64,000 nucleotides of DNA from Isoetes taiwanensis (GCA_021234155.1 JAJEKV010000177.1:186001-250000), one strand, 5' to 3'; positions 10,430 to 22,474 are shown, numbered from the stretch's first letter. Notes: generated by a model from the letters alone, not told the origin. Numbers and translations: made by a program.

Positions 10430-12590
10430 TTTGAGGAAGTAGTACTTTGCATAAACAGATTTTGCTGGTCATCAATCATCCACTGGGTTGAGCGTTTTCT
10501 TGATTGCTTCTTGCCCTAGTCTTATGCGTCCTTTATCAATGATATTTGTTACGAAGACTCGTTTTTCAGCTGATAGCAATTTCTTAAAGAATTAGAGAGT
10601 ACAGAATGTATTCCGTTTTGCTATGTCATCTTTGGTAATTGATACATTGCAGCAATGAATCATAGTTTATGGTGCATTGCCATAGGGCTTGGTATTATTA
10701 GCCTCAGATATCATCTCAGGTGCCTTTTTTTGACCAAAGCCATAACCAAAACCGGGTTTTATGTCATAGCCAATGTAGAGCTCCTTTGCATTCCTTTTCA
10801 AATGCGATGCTTGCATGGGGTACCATATGGTTCAAAGATTATTTAGTTCTACATTTCAAAAGGATTATTGAGGAAGTACTAAATGCTAATTATCCGGGAG
10901 CTTTTAGTTCCGATAGAAACAACCTTTGACATGGGAGGAAGCAAAGTGCCACCAAATCGAAGCGTCGGACAACAGACCGAAAGTGGTTTAGCAACCTTGG
11001 CAAGTGTCGATAACAAAAAGAGATGATAACAGAAGAGACATGCCTTTCTATCAACATGATAATCAGTGGTTAAACATTCTTCATTCGGTATGGATAACTG
11101 GAATGATTGATTTAGAATTTGAAGAAAGGAGGTCGGTCAAATGACATGATTGAGAACTTGGAAGAAGAGTATTAGTTTGGCAATATTAGGATGCCTTGTC
11201 AAGGGACATGATTGAAGGAGGCATATAAAAGAATCATCAGAAGATATCGTACTTTTGCTCCTCGCTTCCACGAAGTTCACGTGCTAAGGATATCTCATAC
11301 AAATGCAAACAAACAGGAAGGAACAGTAAGTTGGTTAAATGATTCAAGTAAGAGGCAGTTGGTTTTAGCATATCTATGGTGCCAGTGGCTAAGATGTAAT
11401 TTGAAAGGGAAGTTGAGTTCGTCCATCATAAAATCATCTGCTGTTAAACTCAATGGAAGGACTATACTGATAAGAGATTGTTAGATTAATGTGACCTTGA
11501 ATTCAAACAGGCTGCTCGTAACACTCGCCCATCCATCTTTGCTGGTAGGTCTAGTATTGACATGAAGATTTGTTTTCAAACATGTCACAAATAGAGATGA
11601 TAATATTGCTAACACTTTTGTGACGTAGATTTTAGCACTTCTATATCCTTATCTCTCAGCATGTTTGACACTTTTTGTTCAGGTACGTGGGCCAGATATC
11701 TTTTGGGAACTTGTGGACTCTGTTATAGAACTTCAGAGTTTGAGTCTTAAGCTTTTCCTGTGGAGTTTAACGAGTTGAGCAAGCAGGAAGAAATGGGTGT
11801 AAATAAATCTACATGGTATGCTGTGTATAGTATTTGTAGTGTAAGATCTTTAGTTTTGGGAGCACTCTCTTGTCAGATTTAAAATTCTTCGTAATTTTAA
11901 TCTGGAAATGCTTTGGAAAGTTTTAAGTATGCATTTGGATTGCCGATCTATTCCGTTCTATAGCCTCTTGAACACAATTAATTGGGGACATGTAATACTA
12001 AATTATTGGAGATTATTATTTAAGGCGAAGACTGCCATCAAATGCCCTCTAAAAAGAGTTTTTTGTTGGCATATAAAAACTGCGGATGCCGTTTTAGCTC
12101 TTTTTCTATCTTTAATTCTAGTTGTAGTAAGTCGTCTCCTGTTCATTTAGCTTTAGAAGTTGAAGATTGAAAGCAAATGTGGATAGTCTTGGTGAAAAGT
12201 TGTTTTCATTAGGTATGTCAAGCTAGTTTCGTTATTTCCCCTTCTCTGTCTGGAAATGTAACTTGTAGGCTGTTACTGTAAATTTCAGAGTTCTGTACTT
12301 TTGCATAAAAATGCATGCAAAGCTACTTGCTCAAAGCTTGATCTACTTGTTGGCTTTTGAATGCTCAAAGCTTCATTATCTTTTAAATAATCAGCGTGTA
12401 GATAAATATGCAAGTGCGCAGATATGCCTACAAAATCATACACTAATATATCACTATAGATTGACATGAAACTGGTTGGGAATCATGCCCATTGCAGATG
12501 CAATATATATGAGACCAAAACACACGACTAAGACTAATAGACTATTGACAAGGTACAAAGACTTTGTAGAACATGCCTATTTCGACAAGT
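10430..12590. other. Unassigned sequence between duplicated PPR leaders
   Basis: Only short frames. A possible coding scrap at 11212-11484 (KRIIRRYRTFAPRFHEVHVL) is not recognisable to me. No TIR, RNA gene or other repeat was found. Confidence 0.3.
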
Positions 12591-12598
12591 TGTTGATC

Positions 12599-12720
12599 TG
12601 CCACATCAGGATTACCAACATGTACATTGCCACATCAGTAGGATTACCAATGTGTACATGCATCTAACACATTTTTACCAACATGTACATTGCCACATTA
12701 GTAGGATTACCAATGTGGGT
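12599..12720 (+). repeat. Short tandem repeat (ACATGTACATTGCCACAT)
   Basis: Two and a half degenerate copies of a roughly 60 bp unit containing ACCAACATGTACATTGCCAC and AGTAGGATTACCAATGTG. Confidence 0.75.
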
Positions 12721-13047
12721 ACATTCGCACCTGTGGTTAAAATATGATTTTTAACTAAATTTATATTCGCATCACTAGTTAAGTTAGCATATAGTTAGCA
12801 AAATTAACTAAAAGTTAATTAAATTAAAAATTGGCACTAAAAGTTAAATGACCTCTTAGAGGTCACTTTAAGTTTAGTTAAATGTGCTTATAATTTTTTA
12901 TGCATTTGGCTAACTTAACTAGACATGTTCAAAAATTAGTCCTGGAATTGCATTGCAGAGTCTTTCCCGTATGAGGCCTACTATTAAATATTGGTGTTTT
13001 TAACCAGCGTTGTCCACACAAAAACACCGTATATTTTTTTTTTTGGG

Positions 13048-13355
13048 TTGCCCCTAGGGGGGCAAACCCTTGTTTATGTGGGCTTTTGGCATATCCTAGG
13101 TATATACTGGAATATACTTAGGATATGATGTGACTGCTCCAAACCTACTCTTACCTGTAAACTCTCGGTCGCCATTGTTGCTGTGCGGCTGGTGTGGGAA
13201 CTGGTGTTCGAAGAAGGGGGGAATTGGAAGAATTTATCTCCGGACTTGGCTTATCGGCTGGTGCATGACTGCACCCATCAGAAAGACTTGGATTCAGGTA
13301 AGCTCCTTCACTCTTTGATGATTCAAAACTGTCGTGATTCTGCTCCTTTCTTAGC
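13048..13355 (+). repeat. PPR leader duplication, copy 2
   Basis: Second copy of 10012-10375, preceded by an 11-base T run. The inverted repeat CATATCCTAGGTATATAC / ATATACTTAGGATATG is kept. Confidence 0.8.
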
Positions 13356-13490
13356 CAACCATCTCATTCGTCTTTTAATGGATTGAAGCGAATAATACAT
13401 CAAACATGCTTTCAAATCCAGATCGTTATTCATGGAATGCAATTATGCATGTTCGAGCTCAATCACGGACTCCCAAATCATTGCATTCGT
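13183..13490 (+). pseudogene. PPR protein N-terminal fragment, copy 2 (captured)
   Basis: Encodes PDLAYRLVHDCTHQKDLDSG, then KLLHSLMIQNCRDSAPFLAN and HLIRLLMD, then a stop. After a frame change it continues as SNPDRYSWNAIMHVRAQ, a normal first PPR unit. It is longer than copy 1, so the two copies were duplicated before they decayed independently. The remaining repeats are absent. Confidence 0.75.
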
Positions 13491-13499
13491 CAGGACCCA

Positions 13500-14190
13500 A
13501 ACTCACAACACGACCCATAACTATTGAGCAACAAAAGACATGCCTTTGCATTTCTAAGCAGCTTTCCTTGGCTTGCAACTTCCATGTATTTCATACTATT
13601 AAATTCTTAGCAACCTTCTTCATTTTAAAATATCGAGTTCTTCCTTCGTACCCTCAACAAAATTGATATACAAAACAATTCACAGTTCCTAAGTTCTTCT
13701 GCACACTCCTCCTCTTACTTCTCTATTAGAATTCTTCATACATTGCTTCGTATGTTATCAAGTATCAAATACTCCATGCTATTAATAAACTCATGGTATC
13801 AAGTACTCTATTGTCTAAGTAGCAACTTGAATCGATTGTCAAAACATGACTTTGAACTATGATTTAAGTCACTTCACAAAACATGTATTTCCATTCTCTC
13901 CTCTATTAGACTTCTCCTTATGCTTCTGCCATCCTTGTTCCATACCGAGCACCACAGAACAATACGTTACACTCAAACCCCAATGTCCATGTGTCCAGTT
14001 GGATCCTAGTCCAAGAGAAGCTCAACATCTAAGGAGGAGTTAGTGATGCAAATGGGTACCATCATCTTCACAAAATGACAATGTTCTAAAATAGCAATTT
14101 TGATTGATTATAAAAACATAACTTTCAAGTATGATTTAAGCCACCTCAACCTCCGGCCACAGAGGGTAACCCTCCGTGCGCAGCACCTTG
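13500..14190. other. Unassigned sequence
   Basis: A+T-rich, with no recognisable coding sequence. The motif CATGACTTTGAACTATGATT at 13845 recurs in altered form at about 14126-14140 (CATAACTTTCAAGTATGATT). Confidence 0.3.
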
Positions 14191-14252
14191 TTTTTCCTTT
14201 GGATTGCTGAAACACTCAAATTATTATACCAACTAAATTCCTAAGCGAACTA
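14191..14252 (+). repeat. 60 bp direct repeat, copy 2
   Basis: Second copy of 9944-10003. Here it is followed by AACCAAACGTGC, the end motif also found near the right end of the hAT-like element (22022-22033). Confidence 0.8.
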
Positions 14253-14293
14253 ACCAAACGTGCTTTTGACTAGTTCGCACGTTTGCACAAACG
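14253..14293. repeat. Back-to-back unit junction inside the hAT-like element
   Basis: AACCAAACGTGC...TTTTGACTAGTT (as at 22022-22046, just inside the right subterminal zone) is joined directly to CGCACGTTTGCACAAAC (as at about 4431-4447, just inside the left subterminal zone). GCACGTTTG and CAAACGTGC are inverse copies. The point therefore looks like the right end of one unit fused to the left end of another. Confidence 0.65.
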
Positions 14294-14295
14294 CA

Positions 14296-14304
14296 ATTCT
14301 AGAG
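14296..14304 (+). repeat. 9 bp target duplication, left (ATTCTAGAG)
   Basis: Identical to 16341-16349. The uninterrupted version of this site is visible in copy 1 (ATTTTAGAG at about 4470). A 9 bp duplication is the hallmark of Mutator-like elements. Confidence 0.8.
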
Positions 14305-16340
14305 CGACGGTTTTTTCTACTCCCGATTTGGGTTGGAGTTCGTCGGAAACCTTATAAGGTTTCTTGCTGAAACTTAATGTGGTTTCAATGGAAACTTGAT
14401 GTAGGATCTTATGTGTAAGATCTTATGTCTTATGGAAGATTGTGTTCCCAAATGCATGAGGAGTCTTTTTAGCGTGAGGAGTACGCCAACATTTTGAATT
14501 TGAAACTGCGAAGAAACATAAACTATATTAGGTTTCCAAAGAAACTTTATAAGGTTTCCATCATGCCATATAAACCATTTCTAAGAGTAACAACCGTAAG
14601 GGCACAAACAAGCTTAGTTATTTGGTCGAAAAGAGAACCAAGTAGGGATTAAACAACGAACCCTAATCCGTGCTTAAGCAGGAGGTAAAAACATCTCGTA
14701 ATCGCATGAACAACTGCCATGCTCCTAATCCGTGCTTAAGCAGGAGGACGATTGGCTAAAGCTCAGAATATTTCGGCAAAACATTGAAGAAGAAAATAGA
14801 AATGGGGAAGACGATTCTGGAAGATGCTTGATGCCAAGTTTCCAGGTCCTAAGTGGCATGTTGGGATGAGAAAGTCTGGAATCCAGCATATAAAAGATAT
14901 TTTTGTGGATCCCCTCTGCTGAGCTTTTAGTAATCCTTGGTTATTTTAAAGTTTTCAAGCACATTTTCTCTTGTTGGTGATTTAACTGCAAGATCTTTGC
15001 GGTGCAGAGACTTCATATTTCTGTATTGGCCAACTTTGCTTATACGCCAGAAATGATGTACTCATTTGTAGTGTACCAATTAGTCATGTATGAAGAGACA
15101 ATTAGTCATGTATGAAGAGACAATGGAAGCGCCCCTTGCTTTCTTCAAATATTCCCTTTCCTGGGAAAACTCAAATCATGGATTTAGACATTATGATCCT
15201 CATAGAGAGCCGGGATTTAGAATATTGCATTCCTCAAATTGTTGCAGCTAGCAGCAATCTAGTGGCTTATCTCCGTAAAGCTGAAGGCAGAGTGTATATC
15301 TAGAAAGGCAATTCATTGCTCACCCATCCCGCTTGACAAAGCAAAATGAAAGTAGCTTCAGACTGTTCTGCAGCAACAGAGAATCCGGAGATCAGAAATG
15401 AGCTGTAAAAAATCAGATTTGAATGGCTGGATCGATGTGTCCAAATGATCAACCAGAACAACGCTTGCAAAAACAAGTAGGACTAGCTGGAGGGCGGCTT
15501 CGATTTCCCATCACTTCCAAAGCTTCAATGCCATGCAGATGGCCCAATTCGAGGCCAAAATCGAGAGAAAAAAAATGCCCTATAATCCTACTCACTTAAC
15601 AGATGGAGCCCCGGCAGGCCATATCCTCCTTTTTTCTCTGCAAAATCCTTTTTGGTCTTCCTTTTTCTCTGCAAAACCCAGCTCTCCTCTCCCCTTAGCT
15701 TCTACCATGCTCCCCGTCCTCTAGTTAGGACTCCAGCCAAGCACCATCTTAGCCATTTTATCTTCCTATCTGTTTTTCTCCCTTTTGTGGCAAAGGAAGA
15801 GCAATTTTTTTGGGGCAAATTTTTCAGTTTGGTCGGAGGATGCAGAATAGAACAACCAGATGAAAACAGATTTTGTGAGATGAGAATAGGGAATGAAAAC
15901 TGACACTAGAACAGGTGTTTGAATAAAAAAAAAAAAAACAAATCTACAATCAAATTGACAAGAACAAGATCAACATACCAAGATCAAGGCGAGAGCGGCA
16001 TGCGCTCAAAATCTTGCTCCAAATCTTTGCCCTCAAAATTTAGCGTCAAATCTTTGCCGGATGAAAAAATTGGTGCATTAAATGGAAAAGAATGTTTGTA
16101 CATGGATTGGATTGTGCTGCAGATATGGAAGCATAGATACACAAACAGAAATCATTGCCACTGAAATCATTGCAAATTCAATGAAAAAGACAGCAAATTC
16201 AACGAAAAAGTCAGGATAGAAAGAGTTCAAGGGAAACTGAACATAGTTTCTTGGAAACTAAATATAGTTTCCAAATTGAAACTATATTAAGTTTCAATTT
16301 TTTCGGGGATAACCCAAATGGGGCATAGATAAAGTCACCG
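14305..16340. mobile_element. 2.04 kb Mutator-like non-autonomous element, nested
   Basis: Flanked by the 9 bp duplication ATTCTAGAG. Its ends CGACGGTTTTTTCTACTCCC... and the inverse of ...GGCATAGATAAAGTCACCG match over about 30 bp with about 8 mismatches, including a shared ATTTGGGTT. Both subterminal zones carry repeated GGAAACCTTATAAGGTTTC-like and GTTTC/GAAAC palindromes. No transposase or recognisable captured gene is seen. A short tandem duplication lies at 15077-15120 and a repeated CCGTGCTTAAGCAGGAGG phrase at about 14670 and 14731. It splits internal duplicate block copy 2. Confidence 0.72.
15077..15120 (+). repeat. 22 bp tandem duplication
   Basis: Two perfect adjacent copies of a 22 bp unit beginning CAATTAGTCATGTATG. 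Confidence 0.95.
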
Positions 16341-16349
16341 ATTCTAGAG
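16341..16349 (+). repeat. 9 bp target duplication, right (ATTCTAGAG)
   Basis: Right partner of 14296-14304, followed at once by the continuation of the interrupted block (TGTCCACGTTGC). Confidence 0.8.
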
Positions 16350-16480
16350 TGTCCACGTTGCTGCCAGGTGAGACTTTTGTGCAGGTGGCTGCTGTTTCCG
16401 TCGTTTGATTTCATCTACGCCTTCAAAAATTCATGGAAATTCCAAGTCAGAGGCAGTTATAGCTGCGCCGGGATATCTTG
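16341..16480 (+). repeat. Internal duplicate block, copy 2
   Basis: Homologous to 4467-4612. The two copies are about 80% alike by eye, so the duplication is not recent. Confidence 0.7.
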
Positions 16481-17003
16481 CGGAAGAGTGTTCCTGGCTT
16501 TGTGCCTCGACAGCAGCAAAGCCCTATATCAAACGCCACGCCCAAGCAAGTTTTGGCGCTGAGGTTACCACGAGCTGTCTTTTCTTCGATTCCTGTCATG
16601 ATTCTTGCATCATTACTACATACTACATACGACGTTTTATTCACTATTTCGTGTGCTATTGCACTAACTGATCTTTGTCTATTAGCAGCCTTTGGAAACA
16701 TCCTTCCGCAAAAAATTCTGGACATAGACATTGCGGTAAGCTCTCTCTGAACTCTCAATGGTAGGGCCCTTAGTTTTTACCGTGCTTCAGAATACTAGAG
16801 GCAAATAAGACAAGATATAGACATTTTGCAACCAAAATGCCCAAAAGAATGGCTCTACCTCGTCAAGATGAAGTTCAAGGCTGTTCATGTTCAGATTCAT
16901 TCCTATGTTCAAAATGAAGTTCAGGGTAGTGTTCTGCACATTCTGATACAGACGTCCAGAGAACTACAAAAGGTGAGAATTTAGATAAAAATGCATTCTA
17001 AAG

Positions 17004-17739
17004 GTGTATAGGTACAAAGCACTGGGTCGTCTGGCCAGCTTGGATGAGCAGTCTCTGATAGAGGGCATTATTAGTAGCTTGCAGAAATGCAGACAAGATA
17101 GGAACTTGGAGTATGCCAAGGGGGTTCACAACCACATCTGCGGAAATGGATTGCAGGCACATTCAGCAGTGGGTAATTATCTTGTGCTTATGTTTATTGA
17201 ATGTGGTAGTGGTGCTGATACCCAGCAAGTCTTTAACAAATTATCTCACCGTAATGAATATGCCTGGACATCTCTCATATCAGGGCATATTGTTTGTGGA
17301 TAACCACAGCATGCTCTCGATGTATACCAAAAAATGCAAGGACATATCGTTGTTAGTTGGACTGCACTTATTATAAAGATATGCAGAACATGGGTCTCAT
17401 CAGAAAGGATTGAGCTGTTTTAATGAGATGCAGCTGGAGGACGTGCCTTCAGATCCCGTTGTGTCTATTTGCAGCATGAAAGCTTGTGGCAATATAGCTG
17501 CCATAGACAAGGCAAACCTTAAAAACATGCAGCAGTTTGCACCTTTAAAGCATACAATTGTATTAGATGGAGTCTTAGACAAGGGAAGAGAATTACATTC
17601 AAAGATCAGCCAAAAGGGATTTGAACAAAATCATTTTGTTGGTCGGAGTTTGGTTGGAATGTATGCCACATGTGGTTCCTTCGTGGCAACAAAGGACCAG
17701 TTCAGGGTATGCAGTCTTATGTGGTTGATGTTCCTCTAA
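17004..17739 (+). pseudogene. PPR protein fragment with frame breaks (captured)
   Basis: Three successive pieces read as PPR: 17004-17303 with LQKCRQDRNLEYAKGVHNHI and NEYAWTSLISGHIV; then VVSWTALI near 17350; then 17410-17739 with CFNEMQLEDVPSDPVVSICS, LDKGRELHSKISQKGFEQNH and RSLVGMYATCGSF. Frames change between pieces, and the YIECGS/VFN units are shortened. About four repeat units of a PLS-type PPR protein remain, without the C-terminal E/DYW region. Confidence 0.78.
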
Positions 17740-18313
17740 TTATATTGCTTAAAGGAATATAATTATTGAAGATTGCAGAGTAGTGAAGATTGCAGAGTTA
17801 TATTAGTTTTCCTATCATCAATCAAGAGCATTGTAATTTTAATTATATACCTAGATTATGGGATTGTTCCATTGCTTTTGCCCGAATCCAGTTGAGCAGA
17901 TGTTTTTTATTCAGGGTATGTATGGAATCGCATGTAAGGTACTATTCTATGATTACCGATCACTGAAGCATATCTTCTAGCATTGCAACATGCAAATATA
18001 TTTGTTATGTTGTTTGACATGTTTATATATGTTCAAACTTGCAGGTCCATACCTGCTCTATTTCAATGGAGCTTCTAATGTTGATGTCACTGTCCGTTAA
18101 CATGAGATCAAAAGCAAAAAAAACGAGTTAGAAACAAGTTATATATCAAATTGGTTTGTTTGGCTGATAGCAGGTAAATTTTGAAGTCCAAGTCCAAAGA
18201 TTTGCTTATGAAGCTAGACTTGCAACGAGTTGGGCAATGTTTGGATTGTTTGCAGCACAGGAGAAAGCATCATTTGGTAGCTCTTCCTATTCGATTCCTC
18301 GTTCTTAGCTAAC

Positions 18314-18879
18314 TCACCCTTTCCGTCCAAATATCATGATGTTCCATGTTACCACAGACATGTTCAGCAGGTTGTCAACAACAAGGCGTGCATGCATCAT
18401 GCTCACGCACATAGCATACACACCTAACAATGTGTTTGCCGAAAATATATCAATATCATGCCCACTCTTAAAGATTTGAGAGTGGGCAGCTATTGCCTTG
18501 TTCAAACTATCTATTTTCACAAATTTCCCTCCCAGTTGCTTGGCCTCTTTTTTTTTCGCAGAGCTAGCACATGCCTTAAGCATGGCAAGATAAAAGTTAG
18601 AGCATGTGGTGTAAAACCTTCCTTCTGCAGGCACTTAAATAAATGTAGTGCCAAATCTGCTTCCCCACTGTCTGCATACCCAAATATCAGAAAATTCCGT
18701 GTTACAATCGAATGGTGCAGCATCCTATTAACAATTCTATGAGCAGGCTCCATCCTTGAGCATTTAGCATACATATCTAACAAAGCGTTTGCCACAAAAA
18801 TGTCCAACTCATGGTCAGTATTCGCAAGTTGGGAATGAATGGCTATGTCTGCAGCAACATATGTTTGAGCGTCTGGCAA
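18314..18879 (-). pseudogene. PPR protein fragment on the opposite strand (captured)
   Basis: Two overlapping frames on the minus strand together give about three PPR units: 18879-18517 with FVANALLDMYAKCSRMEPAH, VTRNFLIFGYADSGEADLAL and HLFKCLQKEGFTPHALTF; then 18634-18314 with AIAAHSQIFKSGHDIDIF, LLGVYAMC and VVTWNIMIFGRKG. A frameshift near 18530-18600 separates them. Its direction is opposite to the other PPR fragments, so it was captured separately or inverted. Confidence 0.78.
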
Positions 18880-18899
18880 AAATCTTCATCCTGCATACG

Positions 18900-21800
18900 A
18901 TAAAATAAATGCAGAGCCACATGTTTTGTTCAACCTTTGTTTTACTTAAATGCATGTTTCTTTTTTCTTTTTGGTAGTTGCCTTTCTTGTCCCTTCATGC
19001 GCATGAACAAGAAAGCCAATATTATGCCAATCCCATTTTGTTCGGTCAGCCTATTAACGGAGATTCGGATCATGGATTTTAACTATAGGTTTTATATCAA
19101 TCTAAGAAACTGATTGTATCTGCTATATGCACTCAAAAGGAATGTGGCACAACAATCTTGCTTTCTTGGAATGGATTGGAAAATAATTAGATTCTGTGAT
19201 CATGTTCAAAGTTTTCATATGTAATAAGTGGAGGTGAATAATGGAATCCCAGAGTCTGGTTAAAATCTGTTGTGAGCTTGCATATTAGGATTTCTAGTCA
19301 GTAAATAGTGAACATGATCTTGGGTGTCAAGTGGATGCCATAATAGTTTTGTTTGTGACGTGTGGAAGGAGATGATGTTGTAGATTTCTTATTCATAATT
19401 GTCATATGGTGAATTGTCAATAAAATGATCACAAATAACGTATGTGATCAAACAGCATAGAGACCTTTTCCATCATTATAAGTTAATCACTCTCTCCATA
19501 ACCAGCCATCTGAAGTCTTCTGGTATCTCATATGGCATTCTTACATGGGTCTTCTGATGATGTTACTGTGGTGTTTACCATACTAATAAAAGAGATAGTT
19601 TACCAATAAAGGGGTCCTATTAAGCTGGCAAAGGATCTTTTATCTGTTTAAATTGAATCTGGGTACGAGACATCCAACAACAGCAAACACAGTTTAAACG
19701 TGTCCTTTGATCCCATGGAGCATATAAATTGTTGTTTTATCTACTGTTCTGCATTGGGTTAACGTTTCCAATCACCACTACCATTGTGTTTGAATGCTGG
19801 GAACTCATTGATAGAGCCGCCAGTTGGATCATAACGCAAGTGGCATAATGGTTAAAATAGCAGTAGGGAAACTCGTGTAGACATTCATAAGAAGACTAAT
19901 AAAAAAACCTTATATGGCCTTGTGGACTGGATCCCTTCCTGATTAGACTACAATAAGTATAGAATCTGGGCACGCTCGCTTGGGACATGGTTCATGGCAT
20001 GTGTATTGTAAAAGAGATGTTGGTCAACGTCTTGTAGGAGGATCAGTTCTGAAGGATATGGTAATCCAGTTCACTATTTTCGACCATGCAAGATATTCTT
20101 CTAGTTGCAGAAGCATGACTAATATAATGAACATAAGTACCAAAAGACTATAGCTGGGGACAGTGACACACAAACTTGTGATTGCCACAGGCATGTAACA
20201 ACACACAGCTTAATGGAAGACAATGGATTAGATGAAACGGAACTCTATTGAGATATTTTCCATTAACTGGAAGTACACATCAAGTCAGACTTGGATCTGC
20301 CTCTTAAGTGTGACGTAAAGTACGGTGATGTAGTGTATTTCAATGAAATCCATAATGACCGCCATGCTTTACATGCCAAAACAATGGAATTTGAACATCC
20401 ATTTACGTCCATGCAGATACCCATATCTCGGATAGACTTCGTGATTCGGCCCCCTCCCCCCTATCGGAAATCAGTAGGAACCGTTTTTTCCCATGTTTTA
20501 TGTTTTGGTTGAAGTGATTTCTGGCCATATTCTTGGCATTTTTTTACTTTTTTTTTGTGATTTCTCTGTTTTTTGGCCTGCTTGCAGATGAAGGGGCCAA
20601 ATAATGAAGGTCTCCCGCTCTTAAGCTTCAAAGATCGTATCTTAGTGAATTGGTTTTCGTCATTAACATTGAATTATCAAAATTTCATAAATTTTACTAC
20701 CTAGTTTCTGAGCAAGATGACAATGTACAGTTATAGGACATCAATATCACCTTTTTCATCAACATTGGATCAATAGAAGTTCAAAAATGTTACCACCATG
20801 GTACAATTATAGGATTGATAAAGATAAAGTTAAACAAATCCAATCCTTTTAGTTTTCACTTGCAAGAAAAATATAGATTGCTTATGTTACATTTGCCACA
20901 GTGTGTTTCATTAAGATATCACACTTGCTATGGCTGAGATTAATTGGTGCTCTCTTCCTGTGTGGTCTCCATGGTCATTAAAATAATATCTATCTGGCTT
21001 AACTAGTTGGCTTACAATCCTATCCCCATTGAGAAGATCACGACCTTACAAGGCGTATCTGTTGCAACCCCATTGTGCTTGTCTTGAGATAATGAAACTA
21101 AATATGTTGAGTTATGATTCTTGTACCCAAGTAAACAAATAACTCACACTTGCAATAGCCTAGCAATGTGATAACGAGCCTTTGTAGAAGGAAAACTATC
21201 AAAATGCCTTTATAAGTTTCAATAAAAATGCTTAAATATGAGTGCTTTGCTAAAATGGCAATAACGTTTTCGGACAAAGTTAAGAATATTTCCTTGATTC
21301 TTAGGTACATGCAGCTCCTTAGGGTACAAAATATTTTTTGAACTATGGGTTTTTTTTTTCACCTTTTTTGCTTCTAGTATTCTTAGCTTTTCACCTATTG
21401 TAACTATTTTGTCATCCTATTGGTTGATCTCTATTTGCTTTTCCAGCATTGTTTCATGATAAAATTTGGTTGGTCATTAGTTTCAACATTATCTTTCTGC
21501 ATCCTCTAGGAGGATGAGTCCCACTGCAAAGTTGAGATACATGGTAGAACAAAAATGAATAAGATTCGTTTCCATGCATGTAGAATGATACACATGGAAA
21601 CGCGTATTCCCCTCCTCTATATGCTGATAAAGAGCTTTCCAAGCATGAATTAGTGACTGGGATATATCATAATTCATTCACTTCAAAAAAGAAAGGTAAA
21701 TCCTGATATGCAACTTAGGCTGCTTTGTAGATTTATAGGCACGGCGGATCAAAATAGAAAAATAATATTATGTATAATGCAGCCAATGGCAGACTTACTT

Positions 21801-22014
21801 TTAAAAACATCGTAGGCTTAGACATATGCTCCTTTGTAGATTTATAGGCATGGTGGATCAAAATAAAAAACAATGCAACCATTCGAAAGACGAAAACTAT
21901 ATTTTTTATTTTGTAACTAGAAATTAGCAATGCTTTTGATGGGATTGATATATAGGGAACTTCAAACTACAAATTATGGAGGGAAAAAAATATTATCAAA
22001 ACATGTAATTTCTG
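18900..22014. other. Unassigned A+T-rich sequence in the hAT-like element
   Basis: No confident gene. One direct repeat is visible: GCTTTGTAGATTTATAGGCA at about 21723 and a slightly altered copy at about 21832. A frame at 20291-20512 has no recognisable family wording. Confidence 0.3.
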
Positions 22015-22049
22015 TAAAAAGTAACCAAACGTGCTTTTGACTAGTTTTT

Positions 22050-22453
22050 TTTTTCTTTTTTTTTCTTTTCTTTTACAGACGTCAAAAACCTTCCGTATCG
22101 CAGACGTCTGGAAGAATCCGACACAAAAAAAAAAAAAAAATTTAAATCCGTTTTTTTTTTTCCACAGATTATTTAATTCTTACAGATTACAGACGCCGAA
22201 AATACTTTCAGCGTCTGCTAGCGATCTGAGAAGGTTCAGCGTCACGCAAAGAAAAAAAACTTTTTTTTTTTTTTTTTTTTTTTATGTTCACAGACGCTGA
22301 AAAAAAAAAATTCACGCTTTCACGTTGTTTTCGCGTACGCGAAAATCTTCCGACGCCGGAATTTTTTTTTGCCATATTTTTTACGTTTTATACGGCAACT
22401 ATGTGCCGTATCATACAATTCATACGTATTCCGTATAAAACGTACATCGTATT
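22050..22453. repeat. Right subterminal motif zone
   Basis: Long T and A runs alternate with CAGACGTC, GCAGACGTCTGG, CAGACGCCGAAAA, CAGCGTCTGC, CAGACGCTGAAAA and CATACGTATTCCGTA. The same motif family appears at the left end, giving a mirror-like arrangement typical of hAT ends. Confidence 0.6.
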
Positions 22454-22466
22454 GAACCTATCCCTG
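22454..22466 (-). repeat. Right terminal inverted repeat of the hAT-like element
   Basis: GAACCTATCCCTG, the perfect inverse of 4217-4229. Confidence 0.9.
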
Positions 22467-22474
22467 GTAGGATT
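22467..22474. repeat. 8 bp target-site duplication, right (GTAGGATT)
   Basis: Right partner of 4209-4216. Confidence 0.93.

Larger units (their letters stand above)
4217..22466. mobile_element. 18.25 kb hAT-like non-autonomous element carrying host gene fragments
   Basis: Ends are CAGGGATAGGTTC and its perfect inverted copy, flanked by the 8 bp duplication GTAGGATT; the CAGGG start and duplication length fit the hAT superfamily. Subterminal zones (4230-4450 and 22050-22453) are rich in short motifs of the form CAGACGCTGAA / AGCGTCTG in both directions, as in hAT transposase-binding regions. I recognise no transposase. The interior holds at least five PPR fragments in both orientations, an MFS-transporter exon, a microsatellite, internal direct repeats and a nested Mutator-like element. 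It inserted into the outer chromovirus pol, so it is younger than that element. Confidence 0.85.

Noticed and set aside
20291-20512. Possible small gene (73 codons)
   Set aside because: No recognised wording, no neighbours in frame and no splice context.
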